Shown piece after piece: positions 24,830-32,128 of a stretch of 47,073 nt of DNA. How positions within the stretch are numbered: position 1 is the first letter of the stretch; every line of letters starts with the position of its first letter. The stretch covers positions 1 through 47,073 of the forward strand of contig QIGV01000083.1 in NCBI GenBank assembly GCA_003230085.1, given 5' to 3'. The notes beneath the pieces are model-generated. The model saw only the letters and a program-made list of their open reading frames with translations, ran no database searches and was not told the DNA's origin. The DNA is from Gammaproteobacteria bacterium (GTDB lineage Bacteria; Pseudomonadota; Gammaproteobacteria; SZUA-140). A program made the position numbers and the translations under genes.

Positions 24830-26239
24830 ATGCTGTTTAAATATCTAACGGCGAAAAGCGAAGACATCCCACCAGGGACAGCAACAATCTACTTCGGTTT
24901 TTCGTCAATACTGTGGTTTGTTATAGGGACCGGCTTGGGTTCCTTCAATGCTGCCAAGCTCGCATTCCCGGATTTTGTAACGGGAACCGAGCTTTTTGCT
25001 TTTGGGCATATGCGGCAGGTTCATGTGCTTGCGGTGATTCTGGGCTGGATATCAATGGCCTTCGCAATGACCATGATGTATATGACGCCAGCGCTGGGTA
25101 ACACTAAGTTATGGTCGGAAAAGCTGGGCGTTTGGACGTGCTTGCTGTGGAATGTAGGCTTGTCGCTTGGCCTGTTCCTGCTTTGGTTGGGCATAACCTC
25201 CGGGCGTGAGTACTCAGATCTGATCTGGCCGATTGATCTAGTGATCGTGTTTGGTTTGCTTGTGCCTCTGGGTATCAATGTCTGGATGACCATCGCACAG
25301 CGCAAGACCCAAGGTATCTACATTACTAACTGGTTCTTTGGCGCGTGTATCTTTATGACTATCATTGTCTTTCTGGTAGGTAACTCGCCCGAGATGTTCA
25401 ATCTGACCGGTCTGACCGAGGGCTATCTGACCTTTTGGTTTGCGCATAATGTGCTGGGATTATGGATCACGCCAGTGGCGGCGGGTATCGCGTACTATAC
25501 GATCCCCAAGATTACAGGCAATCCGCTGTATTCTCACCGTATCGGCCATTTGCACTTCTGGGCGATTATTGCCTTCTACTCTACACCGGCTTCACATCAC
25601 TTGCTGTCTGCGCCGTTGCCGGAGTGGCTGAAGTCCTTTGCTTCAGTGGAAGGGGTATTGATCCTGATTCCTGCGGTTGCTTTCGTTGCTAATATCCTGC
25701 TGACCATTAAGGGTAGATGGAGCCTGTTTGTCGAGAATATCGAAACCAAATTCTCTATTACAGGTGTGCTACTGGCTATTCCTCTGAATATGCAGGGTGG
25801 CTTCCAGCAGACTCGCGCTATCAACTGGTATATCCACGGCACTGGCTGGATTGTAGCCCACGCCCATCTCGCTTTACTGGGTATGTCCAGCTTTCTTGAG
25901 ATCGCGGCGGTCTACTTCGGTTTGCAGCAGATGCTGAGGAGAAAACTCTACTCTCTGGCGCTAGCAAACTTCCATTACTGGTTCGTGATCATCGGCTTCT
26001 GTATCTACTGGATTTCGATGACGATTGCCGGCCTGATTCAGGGTGGTGGTAAGATCTACGAGGTACCATATATCGACGTGGTCATCGCAGAACATCCCTA
26101 CATGATCGCGCGCTGGGTCGGTGGCACGATGGTATTTACCGGTAACGTAGTCTGGTTATACAACATGTACATGACTGCAATTGAGGGCACCGCTGTACCC
26201 AAAGGCCGCTATGCACATGAAATGGCATACGAGAGATAA
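24830..26239 (+). CDS. Divergent cbb3-type (C-family) heme-copper oxidase catalytic subunit, CcoN-like
   Basis: The 469-aa, 12-helix protein aligns by eye almost residue for residue with Pseudomonas stutzeri CcoN. Present are the low-spin heme b ligand His65 (GHMRQVHVLAVILGW), CuB ligands His206 (FWFAHNVLGLW) and His256-His257 (ASHHLLSAPLPEW), the cross-linking Tyr250 six residues before the HH pair, and His344/His346 (IVAHAHLALLG) for hemes b3 and b. The Tyr and absence of a FeB glutamate set argue for an O2 reductase, not a NO reductase. Unusually, the conserved Glu323 of CcoN is Gln322 here (LNMQGGFQQ), next to a Trp-rich NWYIHGTGW. A strong AGGAGGG precedes the start. The operon encodes a CcoO-like partner but no CcoP. 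Confidence 0.93.
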   Translation: MLFKYLTAKSEDIPPGTATIYFGFSSILWFVIGTGLGSFNAAKLAFPDFVTGTELFAFGHMRQVHVLAVILGWISMAFAMTMMYMTPALGNTKLWSEKLGVWTCLLWNVGLSLGLFLLWLGITSGREYSDLIWPIDLVIVFGLLVPLGINVWMTIAQRKTQGIYITNWFFGACIFMTIIVFLVGNSPEMFNLTGLTEGYLTFWFAHNVLGLWITPVAAGIAYYTIPKITGNPLYSHRIGHLHFWAIIAFYSTPASHHLLSAPLPEWLKSFASVEGVLILIPAVAFVANILLTIKGRWSLFVENIETKFSITGVLLAIPLNMQGGFQQTRAINWYIHGTGWIVAHAHLALLGMSSFLEIAAVYFGLQQMLRRKLYSLALANFHYWFVIIGFCIYWISMTIAGLIQGGGKIYEVPYIDVVIAEHPYMIARWVGGTMVFTGNVVWLYNMYMTAIEGTAVPKGRYAHEMAYER

Positions 26240-26310
26240 AATACCGGGCCTTTTTAAAGTAATAGTATTTGATGCAAAATAAGTGACTGCATCAAACCCT
26301 TAAAAAACAT

Positions 26311-26336
26311 CCCACCGGCCAATTGTTGCCGGTGGG
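26311..26336. promoter_or_regulatory. Intra-operon hairpin between CcoN-like and CcoO-like genes
   Basis: CCCACCGGC (26311-26319) pairs with GCCGGTGGG (26328-26336) around an 8-nt loop. No T-run follows, so it is more likely an mRNA-processing or stabilising structure than a terminator, perhaps allowing different subunit amounts. Confidence 0.55.
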
Positions 26337-26371
26337 AAAGGGTAATAAAAAAACTAGGGGAGGAAGTATAA

Positions 26372-27328
26372 GTGGCTTTTCAAAATTATAAGCTAGGATG
26401 TGCGGGTATTGGCGGGATGTTAGGTTTGTCGATGTCGATTACCTTGTTTTTTCCGAGTTTTGATTTCATTTCAGCGGAATCTACTTGGATAGGCCTGGAT
26501 AAGGCATTATCCAATGGGCGCACAATGGGATTTTCTTATGAAGACCCATTGGTGCTGGGTTGGGGCAAACCTTTAACGGTCATTCTGGACAAAGACCCGA
26601 AGACAGGCGAGGCGATTGATCCGCCGGTGCGTGCCTATGTCTACACACCGGGTACGCCGCTGGCATCACCGATTAACCACCCTAATAATCTTGGTCCTAC
26701 TGTAAAGAGCCTGGGTATTAGCAAGGGTATGATTGATCAGGCGAGCAAGGCTGAGGGTGCCGTATTTACCATCAGTTACGCGGATGTCGATGGTGAAGAA
26801 TGGGCCTATCCCGAGCTTGCCTCGGTAACTCGAGGATGGTCAGTCGATGCGACGCTGGCGACTGCAGGTGACGAAAATACCCGCTATGTAGGAAAGGGCA
26901 AGACTGTCTATACCACAGAACAGTGCTGGTGGTGTCATACCTTACTACCGGAGCATACCCAGGATTGGCAAGTATTTGGGTGGCCTCCTTATCAGGGCGA
27001 CATGAATGGTGAGATGCCAACCTCGTTTGGCTCTGACCGCAAGGCGCCGGATCTTCTTCATGTGGCATCCAGAAATTCTTCACGTGAATGGATGATGATG
27101 CACTTCTTCAACCCAAGGTTGGTTCAGCCAAACTCCATCATGCCCCGTTTTGACTATCTATGGGGCAAGAACGACGTTAATGGTGATCCCATTGACTATG
27201 CCAAGTGGCGCAAGGAGTATAATGCCTACCGCAAGGGTGAAGTCGCTTATCCACCAGAGGTACCAGAATATGGGCGGGATACTGAAATTCGCGCCTTGAT
27301 CGATTGGGTATTAACCAGCTTAAAATAA
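26372..27328 (+). CDS. CcoO-like membrane-anchored monoheme cytochrome c subunit, enlarged
   Basis: This 318-aa protein starts with GTG after AGGGGAGG. It has an N-terminal anchor helix (LGCAGIGGMLGLSMSITLFF), heme site CWWCH (Cys185, Cys188, His189) and downstream CcoO features: SDRKAPDLLHVASRNSSREW and FFNPRLVQPNSIMPRF with the axial Met257. Canonical CcoO is about 200 aa with the heme site near residue 70; here some 110 extra residues sit between the anchor and the heme (KPLTVILDKDPKTGEAIDPP, GEEWAYPELASV). It follows the catalytic subunit and is most likely its electron-entry subunit. Confidence 0.88.
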   Translation: MAFQNYKLGCAGIGGMLGLSMSITLFFPSFDFISAESTWIGLDKALSNGRTMGFSYEDPLVLGWGKPLTVILDKDPKTGEAIDPPVRAYVYTPGTPLASPINHPNNLGPTVKSLGISKGMIDQASKAEGAVFTISYADVDGEEWAYPELASVTRGWSVDATLATAGDENTRYVGKGKTVYTTEQCWWCHTLLPEHTQDWQVFGWPPYQGDMNGEMPTSFGSDRKAPDLLHVASRNSSREWMMMHFFNPRLVQPNSIMPRFDYLWGKNDVNGDPIDYAKWRKEYNAYRKGEVAYPPEVPEYGRDTEIRALIDWVLTSLK

Positions 27329-27343
27329 TCGGGGGAAATAATA

Positions 27344-27997
27344 ATGGCTTGGAAAATGGATAACCCTCTTTACAGTATGTCAAGTGAAGAGGATAACAGA
27401 AAAACTATCGAGCTCTGGGAGTTTCAAAAGTATGGTGGTCTGTGGGAGGGCAATAATCGTTTGCCGTATCCTTTCACATGGTTGATTGCGCTGATCATCC
27501 TGACTTCGTTCATGTTGACCATGCCCATCTGGGGACAAAGGCCGAGTGCTGAATTATATGCACCCATGGTCGAGCTCATGGATTCACCGGAAGTCCAGCA
27601 ACTTGCCACCGGCCCGGAGAAAATTGCTTATCTGACCGAGAGAGCAATGGAAGTTCATAAAGGAGCAAAAGATTCCAGATTGCCGGGAATGCTGGATAGA
27701 CACCCCATTATGTGGGAAGATCTGCAACTCGCCGCACCGGCAATCAGAGAGATTGCTGCTGGTGGTGGTGGTACCTATGGTCTTGAGAGCTTCAATGTCA
27801 TTGGGGACCAGGTTGTGCTGGGCAACTTTTCTGGAAGCTACCGGCCTGATGGCAAACGTGAGCGCGTTCAACCCTGGTTTGATAAGGGTTTTGTGATCGA
27901 CATGTTTTACGTAAGCTATTTCGTACTGGCGATGCTGCTAGTCATTAAGCGCTTGCCGCACTTCTCCAACAAACCCGACATGACAAAATCAGCGTAA
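27344..27997 (+). CDS. Two-helix oxidase-associated membrane protein (PxWGxRP / PWFDxG family)
   Basis: The 217-aa protein has helices near residues 46-62 (FTWLIALIILTSFMLTMPIWG) and 186-205 (VIDMFYVSYFVLAMLLVI), with a ~110-aa periplasmic segment between them. The motifs LPYPF, PIWGQRP and PWFDKG recur in the 141-aa protein encoded at 36 kb, where they appear as IPYWF, PFWGVRP and PWFDWG. The two are therefore paralogues, the other lacking most of the middle segment. It starts 15 bp after the CcoO-like gene. It probably fills the place of a third subunit; no heme motif is present. Confidence 0.75.
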   Translation: MAWKMDNPLYSMSSEEDNRKTIELWEFQKYGGLWEGNNRLPYPFTWLIALIILTSFMLTMPIWGQRPSAELYAPMVELMDSPEVQQLATGPEKIAYLTERAMEVHKGAKDSRLPGMLDRHPIMWEDLQLAAPAIREIAAGGGGTYGLESFNVIGDQVVLGNFSGSYRPDGKRERVQPWFDKGFVIDMFYVSYFVLAMLLVIKRLPHFSNKPDMTKSA

Positions 27998-28019
27998 TAG
28001 AAACTAGGAGAACGATCAA

Positions 28020-28184
28020 ATGATAGACGTAGATTATCCACCACTGATTTTTGCAGTACTCATAATACTGGTGCTCATCATACCTGCGTGGTTTGGTTTC
28101 ACGATGGTCGATAAGTTCTGGGCGAAAAACAAGGCCGAGGAAGATGCAAAGACTGAACATGGCCAGGATGACGTTTTTAACTAA
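28020..28184 (+). CDS. 54-aa single-helix membrane protein, last gene of the oxidase core operon
   Basis: An ATG is preceded by TAGGAGAA. The product begins MIDVDYPPLIFAVLIILVL, has one helix (about residues 9-30) and a charged tail (KFWAKNKAEEDAKTEHGQDD). This is the shape of CcoQ/FixQ-type small subunits, but the helix is followed by a longer acidic tail and I see no sequence match. It is 22 bp after the two-helix gene and just ahead of the operon terminator. Confidence 0.75.
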   Translation: MIDVDYPPLIFAVLIILVLIIPAWFGFTMVDKFWAKNKAEEDAKTEHGQDDVFN

Positions 28185-28527
28185 AAACTAAATGCTTGGC
28201 TATTGGCTGGCTACCAGCTGGCTATAAGAAAGATAAGATGCCGCTAGATAGCGGCATCTTTTTTTATTTATAATAGATCTTTTTGTATACACCTCTTTTT
28301 CTTGGTAACAGGTTGAATAATCTATTAAACATATGATTGATGTCGCTTAGTCATTTTATTGAACAGACTACACCCATACCCTGCTTTACGCTACAATACT
28401 CACTAGCCAGTATAGTGCTCGCATAAATGGAGTAGGATAAAATATCAGGGATGTTTCCTTCCCCGGTCTTTCTGAGAATAAGCAGAGATCGTCAGTTTAC
28501 ACAGTTGTCTGTAGGATAATATTGTTA
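28185..28527. other. Gap between core and accessory oxidase operons
   Basis: It holds the terminator at 28235-28265 and about 260 bp of AT-rich sequence that must include the promoter of the accessory gene set. I could not pick a promoter with confidence, and there is no coding potential. Confidence 0.5.
28235..28265 (+). terminator. Rho-independent terminator of the oxidase core operon
   Basis: An 11-bp stem (AAGATGCCGCT / AGCGGCATCTT) with the 4-nt loop AGAT is followed directly by a T-run. Confidence 0.92.
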
Positions 28528-28854
28528 ATGTTCCTTGATTTGTTAAGTACGTTTTTTACCAGTAGTGAAATCACCCGATTTATCTCTATACTGGCGCAGT
28601 CTGATGATGGTAATAAGCTGTGGGGTATGGATCTCAGTATTGAAAGTCTCCGCTCCCAGGGGACTAGTACATTTATTTTTGGGTTCTTAATTGTTTCACT
28701 AATTATCTATGCCATCATTATTTTTCTCTATTTACCCAAGGGTAAAAATACTTTAAAAACGGGTGAGAAATATATGCTTGGCGCTATTATTATGAGTATA
28801 GTTATCGCAATATTTTTTGGTTATCTCCAGCTGATTGACGGCTACCTGGTTTAA
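28528..28854 (+). CDS. Small membrane protein, first gene of the accessory set
   Basis: The 108-aa product starts at the ATG (MFLDLLSTFF); an in-frame TTG two codons earlier is less likely. Two clear membrane helices, TFIFGFLIVSLIIYAIIIFLYL and YMLGAIIMSIVIAIFFGYLQL, follow an amphipathic N-terminal segment. There are no heme or metal motifs and I recognise no family. It is 17 bp upstream of the CcoS-like gene and has a TAGGAT ribosome binding site. Confidence 0.7.
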   Translation: MFLDLLSTFFTSSEITRFISILAQSDDGNKLWGMDLSIESLRSQGTSTFIFGFLIVSLIIYAIIIFLYLPKGKNTLKTGEKYMLGAIIMSIVIAIFFGYLQLIDGYLV

Positions 28855-28871
28855 TAAAAGAGGATCATTTC

Positions 28872-29159
28872 ATGAAACAGTTTGTTGAAAATCTGCCGGA
28901 TGGCTGGACTATATATTTATGGATAGTGGTCGCAGCAGGTATTCTTATCGCTGCAGTTTTTGGTCTGCGCTGGGCGGCAAAGAATGAGCAGTTTGATGAA
29001 GATATTAAATACGTTGTGTTTGATGAGGATGACAAGGATAAAATGGACGAGGATGAATTCAAAAAGATGCAGGAAGTCCATAAAGAACAGGAAGCGTTAA
29101 GGGAAAAATATCTTAAAGAGAAGGCTGAGAGACTCACAAAAAAATATGAGAAGCGGTGA
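28872..29159 (+). CDS. CcoS-like oxidase assembly protein with charged extension
   Basis: The 95-aa protein has one membrane helix (LWIVVAAGILIAAVFGL) followed by WAAKNEQFDEDIKYVVFDED. This matches the CcoS signature of a helix, then W-x(2-4)-QFDD...ILFDDD. CcoS is needed for cofactor insertion into CcoN. Here the protein continues with about 45 residues that are Lys/Glu-rich and probably helical, absent from ordinary CcoS (50-70 aa). It overlaps the next cytochrome gene by 14 bp. Confidence 0.75.
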   Translation: MKQFVENLPDGWTIYLWIVVAAGILIAAVFGLRWAAKNEQFDEDIKYVVFDEDDKDKMDEDEFKKMQEVHKEQEALREKYLKEKAERLTKKYEKR

Positions 29160-29628
29160 AAAGAATATCTATATCGTTATTGCTGTTCTGGTGATTGGCA
29201 TGATTTCTTATCGGGGATACCAGGAAATAACAGACCCGGACCTGGGCATCCCTTTTTATACCACGGCATCGCCCGAGCTGAAGCAAACTGCTGACAAGAT
29301 ATACAAAGACAATAAATGTTCGGATTGTCATTCACTATGGATGATCAGAAACATGATGGCGAGTGTACCAGCGCCGCCACTAGACGGAATAGGTGATATC
29401 AGGAACGAGCAATGGTTCTACGATTATTTGTCCTCAGAGAATCCTCAGACGATCTTGCCTACACGTTTGAATGCTACTTATAAGATGCCATCCTATGCTC
29501 ATCTTCCAGAACAGGACAGGCGTACTCTTGCAGCCTACCTGGCCAGTTTAAAGGTAGAAGACTGGTATCTTGAGGAAACAAAAAAAAGGGAATATGAAAA
29601 ATTAACTGGCAAGAAGTACCCTCAATAA
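29146..29628 (+). CDS. Membrane-anchored monoheme cytochrome c
   Basis: The 160-aa protein has an N-terminal anchor (IYIVIAVLVIGMISY) and one heme c site, CSDCH, at about residue 58. The later YKMPSYAHLPEQDRRTLAAYLASL holds the likely Met ligand (MPSYAHL) and the C-terminal helix. It could be a second electron-entry cytochrome, taking the place of CcoP, which is missing. It overlaps the CcoS-like gene upstream and ends 1 bp before the next start, so translation is probably coupled. Confidence 0.88.
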   Translation: MRSGEKNIYIVIAVLVIGMISYRGYQEITDPDLGIPFYTTASPELKQTADKIYKDNKCSDCHSLWMIRNMMASVPAPPLDGIGDIRNEQWFYDYLSSENPQTILPTRLNATYKMPSYAHLPEQDRRTLAAYLASLKVEDWYLEETKKREYEKLTGKKYPQ

Positions 29629-29629
29629 T

Positions 29630-30127
29630 ATGATCACGTTCAAAATTACCTGGGGAGATGTAGGAATAGGCACGGTCGCAGTACTGGCTGGTTCGCTAGT
29701 GATCTATTTGGGTGACATGATGCTGGGAGTGAACCTGGAGATGTTTTACGGAGTGTCTACCTATAGCCCGCTCTGGGTGGTAGATCTGTTCCTGGTGACA
29801 TTTGTGGGGGGGGTCGTTGTTTCACTGATATTTGGTCTGGGGGGAAAGCTTCTGGCGCATCTGGCGCCATTGCCGGTGCGCATCGCAAGCTATATTGAAA
29901 TCAATAACCTTCCAGAACCGCCAGAAATCGGTACGCTCTTGCCCGTAAGCTACTGGTTGCTCATACTAATTATGGCTATGGAATTCTCGGCTGTCGGCGG
30001 TGTTGTGGGCGAGATCCTGGTTAAAAAAACCTATGGCAGAACTGATAAGAGGCTGCTTCACAAGAAATACCAGAAAACGTCACAGAAATCCGAAACAGGT
30101 ACGACAGCTGCCAAGGATAACCAATGA
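29630..30127 (+). CDS. Membrane protein with three helices, unknown
   Basis: The 165-aa protein has hydrophobic segments at about residues 13-33 (GTVAVLAGSLVIYLGDMML), 48-72 (VVDLFLVTFVGGVVVSLIFGLGG) and 106-128 (YWLLILIMAMEFSAVGGVVGEIL), and a basic C-terminal tail. No known motif is seen. It lies between the cytochrome c and the SUMF1-like gene, overlapping the latter by 4 bp. It is probably part of the same complex; a scaffold role is only inference. Confidence 0.7.
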   Translation: MITFKITWGDVGIGTVAVLAGSLVIYLGDMMLGVNLEMFYGVSTYSPLWVVDLFLVTFVGGVVVSLIFGLGGKLLAHLAPLPVRIASYIEINNLPEPPEIGTLLPVSYWLLILIMAMEFSAVGGVVGEILVKKTYGRTDKRLLHKKYQKTSQKSETGTTAAKDNQ

Positions 30128-31188
30128 TGAGTTTTACATACTCACGAAAAATTACTGTTACAAAAGACCAGATTGCACAAAGACGGCGGTTTTTGGGGGC
30201 AACACTTGTCACCTGCATGGTCCTTTTGCTCATCGGTGGGACCATACATGTGATAACACTGGGAACGAACCGCATGAACGATATGCGCGGCAAGGTTGCT
30301 TATGATATCGACAAGCTCGATTCAAAATTGCGTGCAGCGGGTGAGGATCTGGTGCTTCAGTCAGACCACGAGCTAGGTGTCAGGCAGATAAATACCTACA
30401 CCGTTGCTGAGGCAAATGCGTTGCTTAGTCAGGAGCAGTGGGTTGAACTGGACAGTATGGTAGACATCCCTGCCGGGGTATTTATCGTGGGGACTGACTA
30501 CAGGCGTGCTGATGTTCAGGACCAACCCCAGCACAATGTTGAGCTGGGTGCCTACAGGATTGATAAATATCCGGTCACCAATGCACAGTTTGCGCGGTTT
30601 ATCGCTGCAACAGGCAGTCGGCCACCGATTCACTGGGAAAATGGTAAAATACCGTCGGGTCTTGAGCTACATCCAGTGACTATGGTGTCCTGGTACGATG
30701 CTTTGAATTACGCCAACTGGGCTGGAAAGCGCATGCCAACCGAGGCTGAGTGGGAAAGAGCCGCCAGAGGGACAGATGGGCGCCGCTGGCCCTGGGGTAA
30801 TTCGATGGATCCGCAACGGCTGAATACTTACTATCAAGTTGGTTCGACGACAAAGGTAGGCAGTTATCCGTCCGGCGCAAGTCCCGAGGGTGTGATGGAC
30901 CTGGCCGGAAATGTAAGTGAATGGGTTGCTAATGATTTCCTGCCCTATCCAGGGTCAGCTGCGCCGGACGAAATTTTCCAGGCTAAAATGCCGGAAGTGC
31001 CGGAATCCCCTGCGGAGAGATCGATGAAGTTAGTGGATTTTGTCAGCACCAGGGAAAAATATAAAATTCTACGGGGTGGTTCCTGGAAAAGCGATCCATT
31101 TTCGACTTCAGGCTATCATCGTAATTTCTCGTGGCCGAATTACGCTTCAAACTTTTTCGGGTTCAGAAGTGTGCAGGATGTTCAATAA
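30124..31188 (+). CDS. Membrane-anchored SUMF1/FGE-fold protein without catalytic cysteines
   Basis: The 354-aa protein has one N-terminal helix (FLGATLVTCMVLLLIGGTIHV) and then, after a ~80-aa spacer, a complete formylglycine-generating-enzyme-like domain: DKYPVTNAQFARFI, HPVTMVSWYDALNYANWAGKRMPTEAEWE-type core (about residues 183-215), GVMDLAGNVSEWV, ILRGGSW and FFGFRSV. In true FGE the segment after RGGSW carries two copper-binding Cys; here it reads KSDPFSTSGYHRNF, so no enzymatic oxidation of sulfatases is expected. The closest analogy by role is NirV beside copper nitrite reductase. It overlaps its neighbours by 4 and 11 bp. Confidence 0.88.
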   Translation: MMSFTYSRKITVTKDQIAQRRRFLGATLVTCMVLLLIGGTIHVITLGTNRMNDMRGKVAYDIDKLDSKLRAAGEDLVLQSDHELGVRQINTYTVAEANALLSQEQWVELDSMVDIPAGVFIVGTDYRRADVQDQPQHNVELGAYRIDKYPVTNAQFARFIAATGSRPPIHWENGKIPSGLELHPVTMVSWYDALNYANWAGKRMPTEAEWERAARGTDGRRWPWGNSMDPQRLNTYYQVGSTTKVGSYPSGASPEGVMDLAGNVSEWVANDFLPYPGSAAPDEIFQAKMPEVPESPAERSMKLVDFVSTREKYKILRGGSWKSDPFSTSGYHRNFSWPNYASNFFGFRSVQDVQ

Positions 31189-31435
31189 AACAATGTACAG
31201 ATTATTAATACTGTTGTTATTAATCGGACAGACTCCGCTAGCCAGCGCAGCGGACAGTTACCGTTGGCTGCATGTCACCATCGATACACCCTGGGCCATA
31301 TTTATTTTCTTGCTGCCAATGGTGCTGATACCCATTGTATTGATGGCTATTCTTCACTGGAAATTTGCTTTTAAATCAGCCGCAAAAGCTGATGAGGTAA
31401 ATGTAAAGGAAGAAGCTAAAAATAAAGGAAATTAA
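31178..31435 (+). CDS. Small exported membrane protein
   Basis: The 85-aa product overlaps the end of the SUMF1-like gene by 11 bp. A signal sequence (LLILLLLIGQTPLASAA) is followed by a short periplasmic stretch (DSYRWLHVTIDTPW), a membrane helix (FIFLLPMVLIPIVLMAILHW) and a Lys/Glu-rich cytosolic tail. An alternative ATG is four codons downstream. It has no known family. Its overlap puts it in the accessory operon. Confidence 0.7.
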   Translation: MFNKTMYRLLILLLLIGQTPLASAADSYRWLHVTIDTPWAIFIFLLPMVLIPIVLMAILHWKFAFKSAAKADEVNVKEEAKNKGN

Positions 31436-31643
31436 AGAGGGGGTATTTAATCGCTAACAATTGTCGCGCGATTATTTTAAGGAACCTCTGATACCGACTG
31501 CTGGATTCTCCGTACACTGACTGATGATGGCCCTCTGCCTGTGCCAGAAGGTCTGCTGCACGTGCTCGACGAAGCAGTGTTTCAAAAATTAATGGATTAT
31601 ACATGGTCTTAGTTTGCTTATGATTACCAGGAGATCTGTCTTT

Positions 31644-32051
31644 ATGATAACGATAGCGAAAACCGGATGGATAACTGGCACCCCCAGGCAGGGCACTATC
31701 ATATGGTATTTTTGTGTCCTGCTATTGGTAGGAGTCGGTCTTGCGGGTTCGGGTGTGTCCCGTGCCGCAGAAGGCCCCGTCGATGATGGTTCAAGCGTGA
31801 TGCAGGTTTTTACCGATCTGGAGAAAGGCGAAAGCGATCTGGTAAAAATAGCGATCGAGAAAAAGCGCCTGGTCCTGTTTACCATGGGCATATTTCTGCT
31901 GCTTGGTGTGATAGCAACCGCGAGCTTGGGTGTGGCTATGGTGCTGTTTGGCAAACAGGTCTTTATCGCTCATATGATCTGCGCCGGCTTTTCCGTATTT
32001 CTTGCCATTGCCCATGCAGTCACAGCGATGGTCTGGTTTTTTCCTTTTTAG
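31644..32051 (+). CDS. Small membrane protein with signal peptide
   Basis: I chose the ATG with CAGGAG at 9 bp, giving 135 aa (a longer frame with TTG/ATG starts 30 bp earlier). It has a signal-type helix (FCVLLLVGVGLAGSGVSRAA), then about 35 polar residues, then two helices, LVLFTMGIFLLLGVIATASLG and FIAHMICAGFSVFLAIAHAVTA, with His residues (His109, His123 approx.) that could bind heme but with no recognised motif. The preceding 208 bp (31436-31643) are non-coding. Confidence 0.65.
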   Translation: MITIAKTGWITGTPRQGTIIWYFCVLLLVGVGLAGSGVSRAAEGPVDDGSSVMQVFTDLEKGESDLVKIAIEKKRLVLFTMGIFLLLGVIATASLGVAMVLFGKQVFIAHMICAGFSVFLAIAHAVTAMVWFFPF

Positions 32052-32128
32052 GGCCACGGGCAGTCTTTTAGTAGCAAGTTATCGTCAATGAATAGACCCC
32101 CGATATTCAATAATCCTTGATTCGGTAG

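Noticed and set aside
24830-26239. Nitric oxide reductase (NorB) as the identity of the 469-aa subunit
   Set aside because: The cross-linking Tyr250 before the HH pair and CcoN-like spacing of all ligands are present, and the NorB glutamates expected around the FeB site are not.
31436-31643. Possible insertion-sequence remnant (AAGGAACCTCTGAT-like sequence near 31480)
   Set aside because: It resembles some IS5-type ends, but no matching second end, target duplication or transposase fragment was found.
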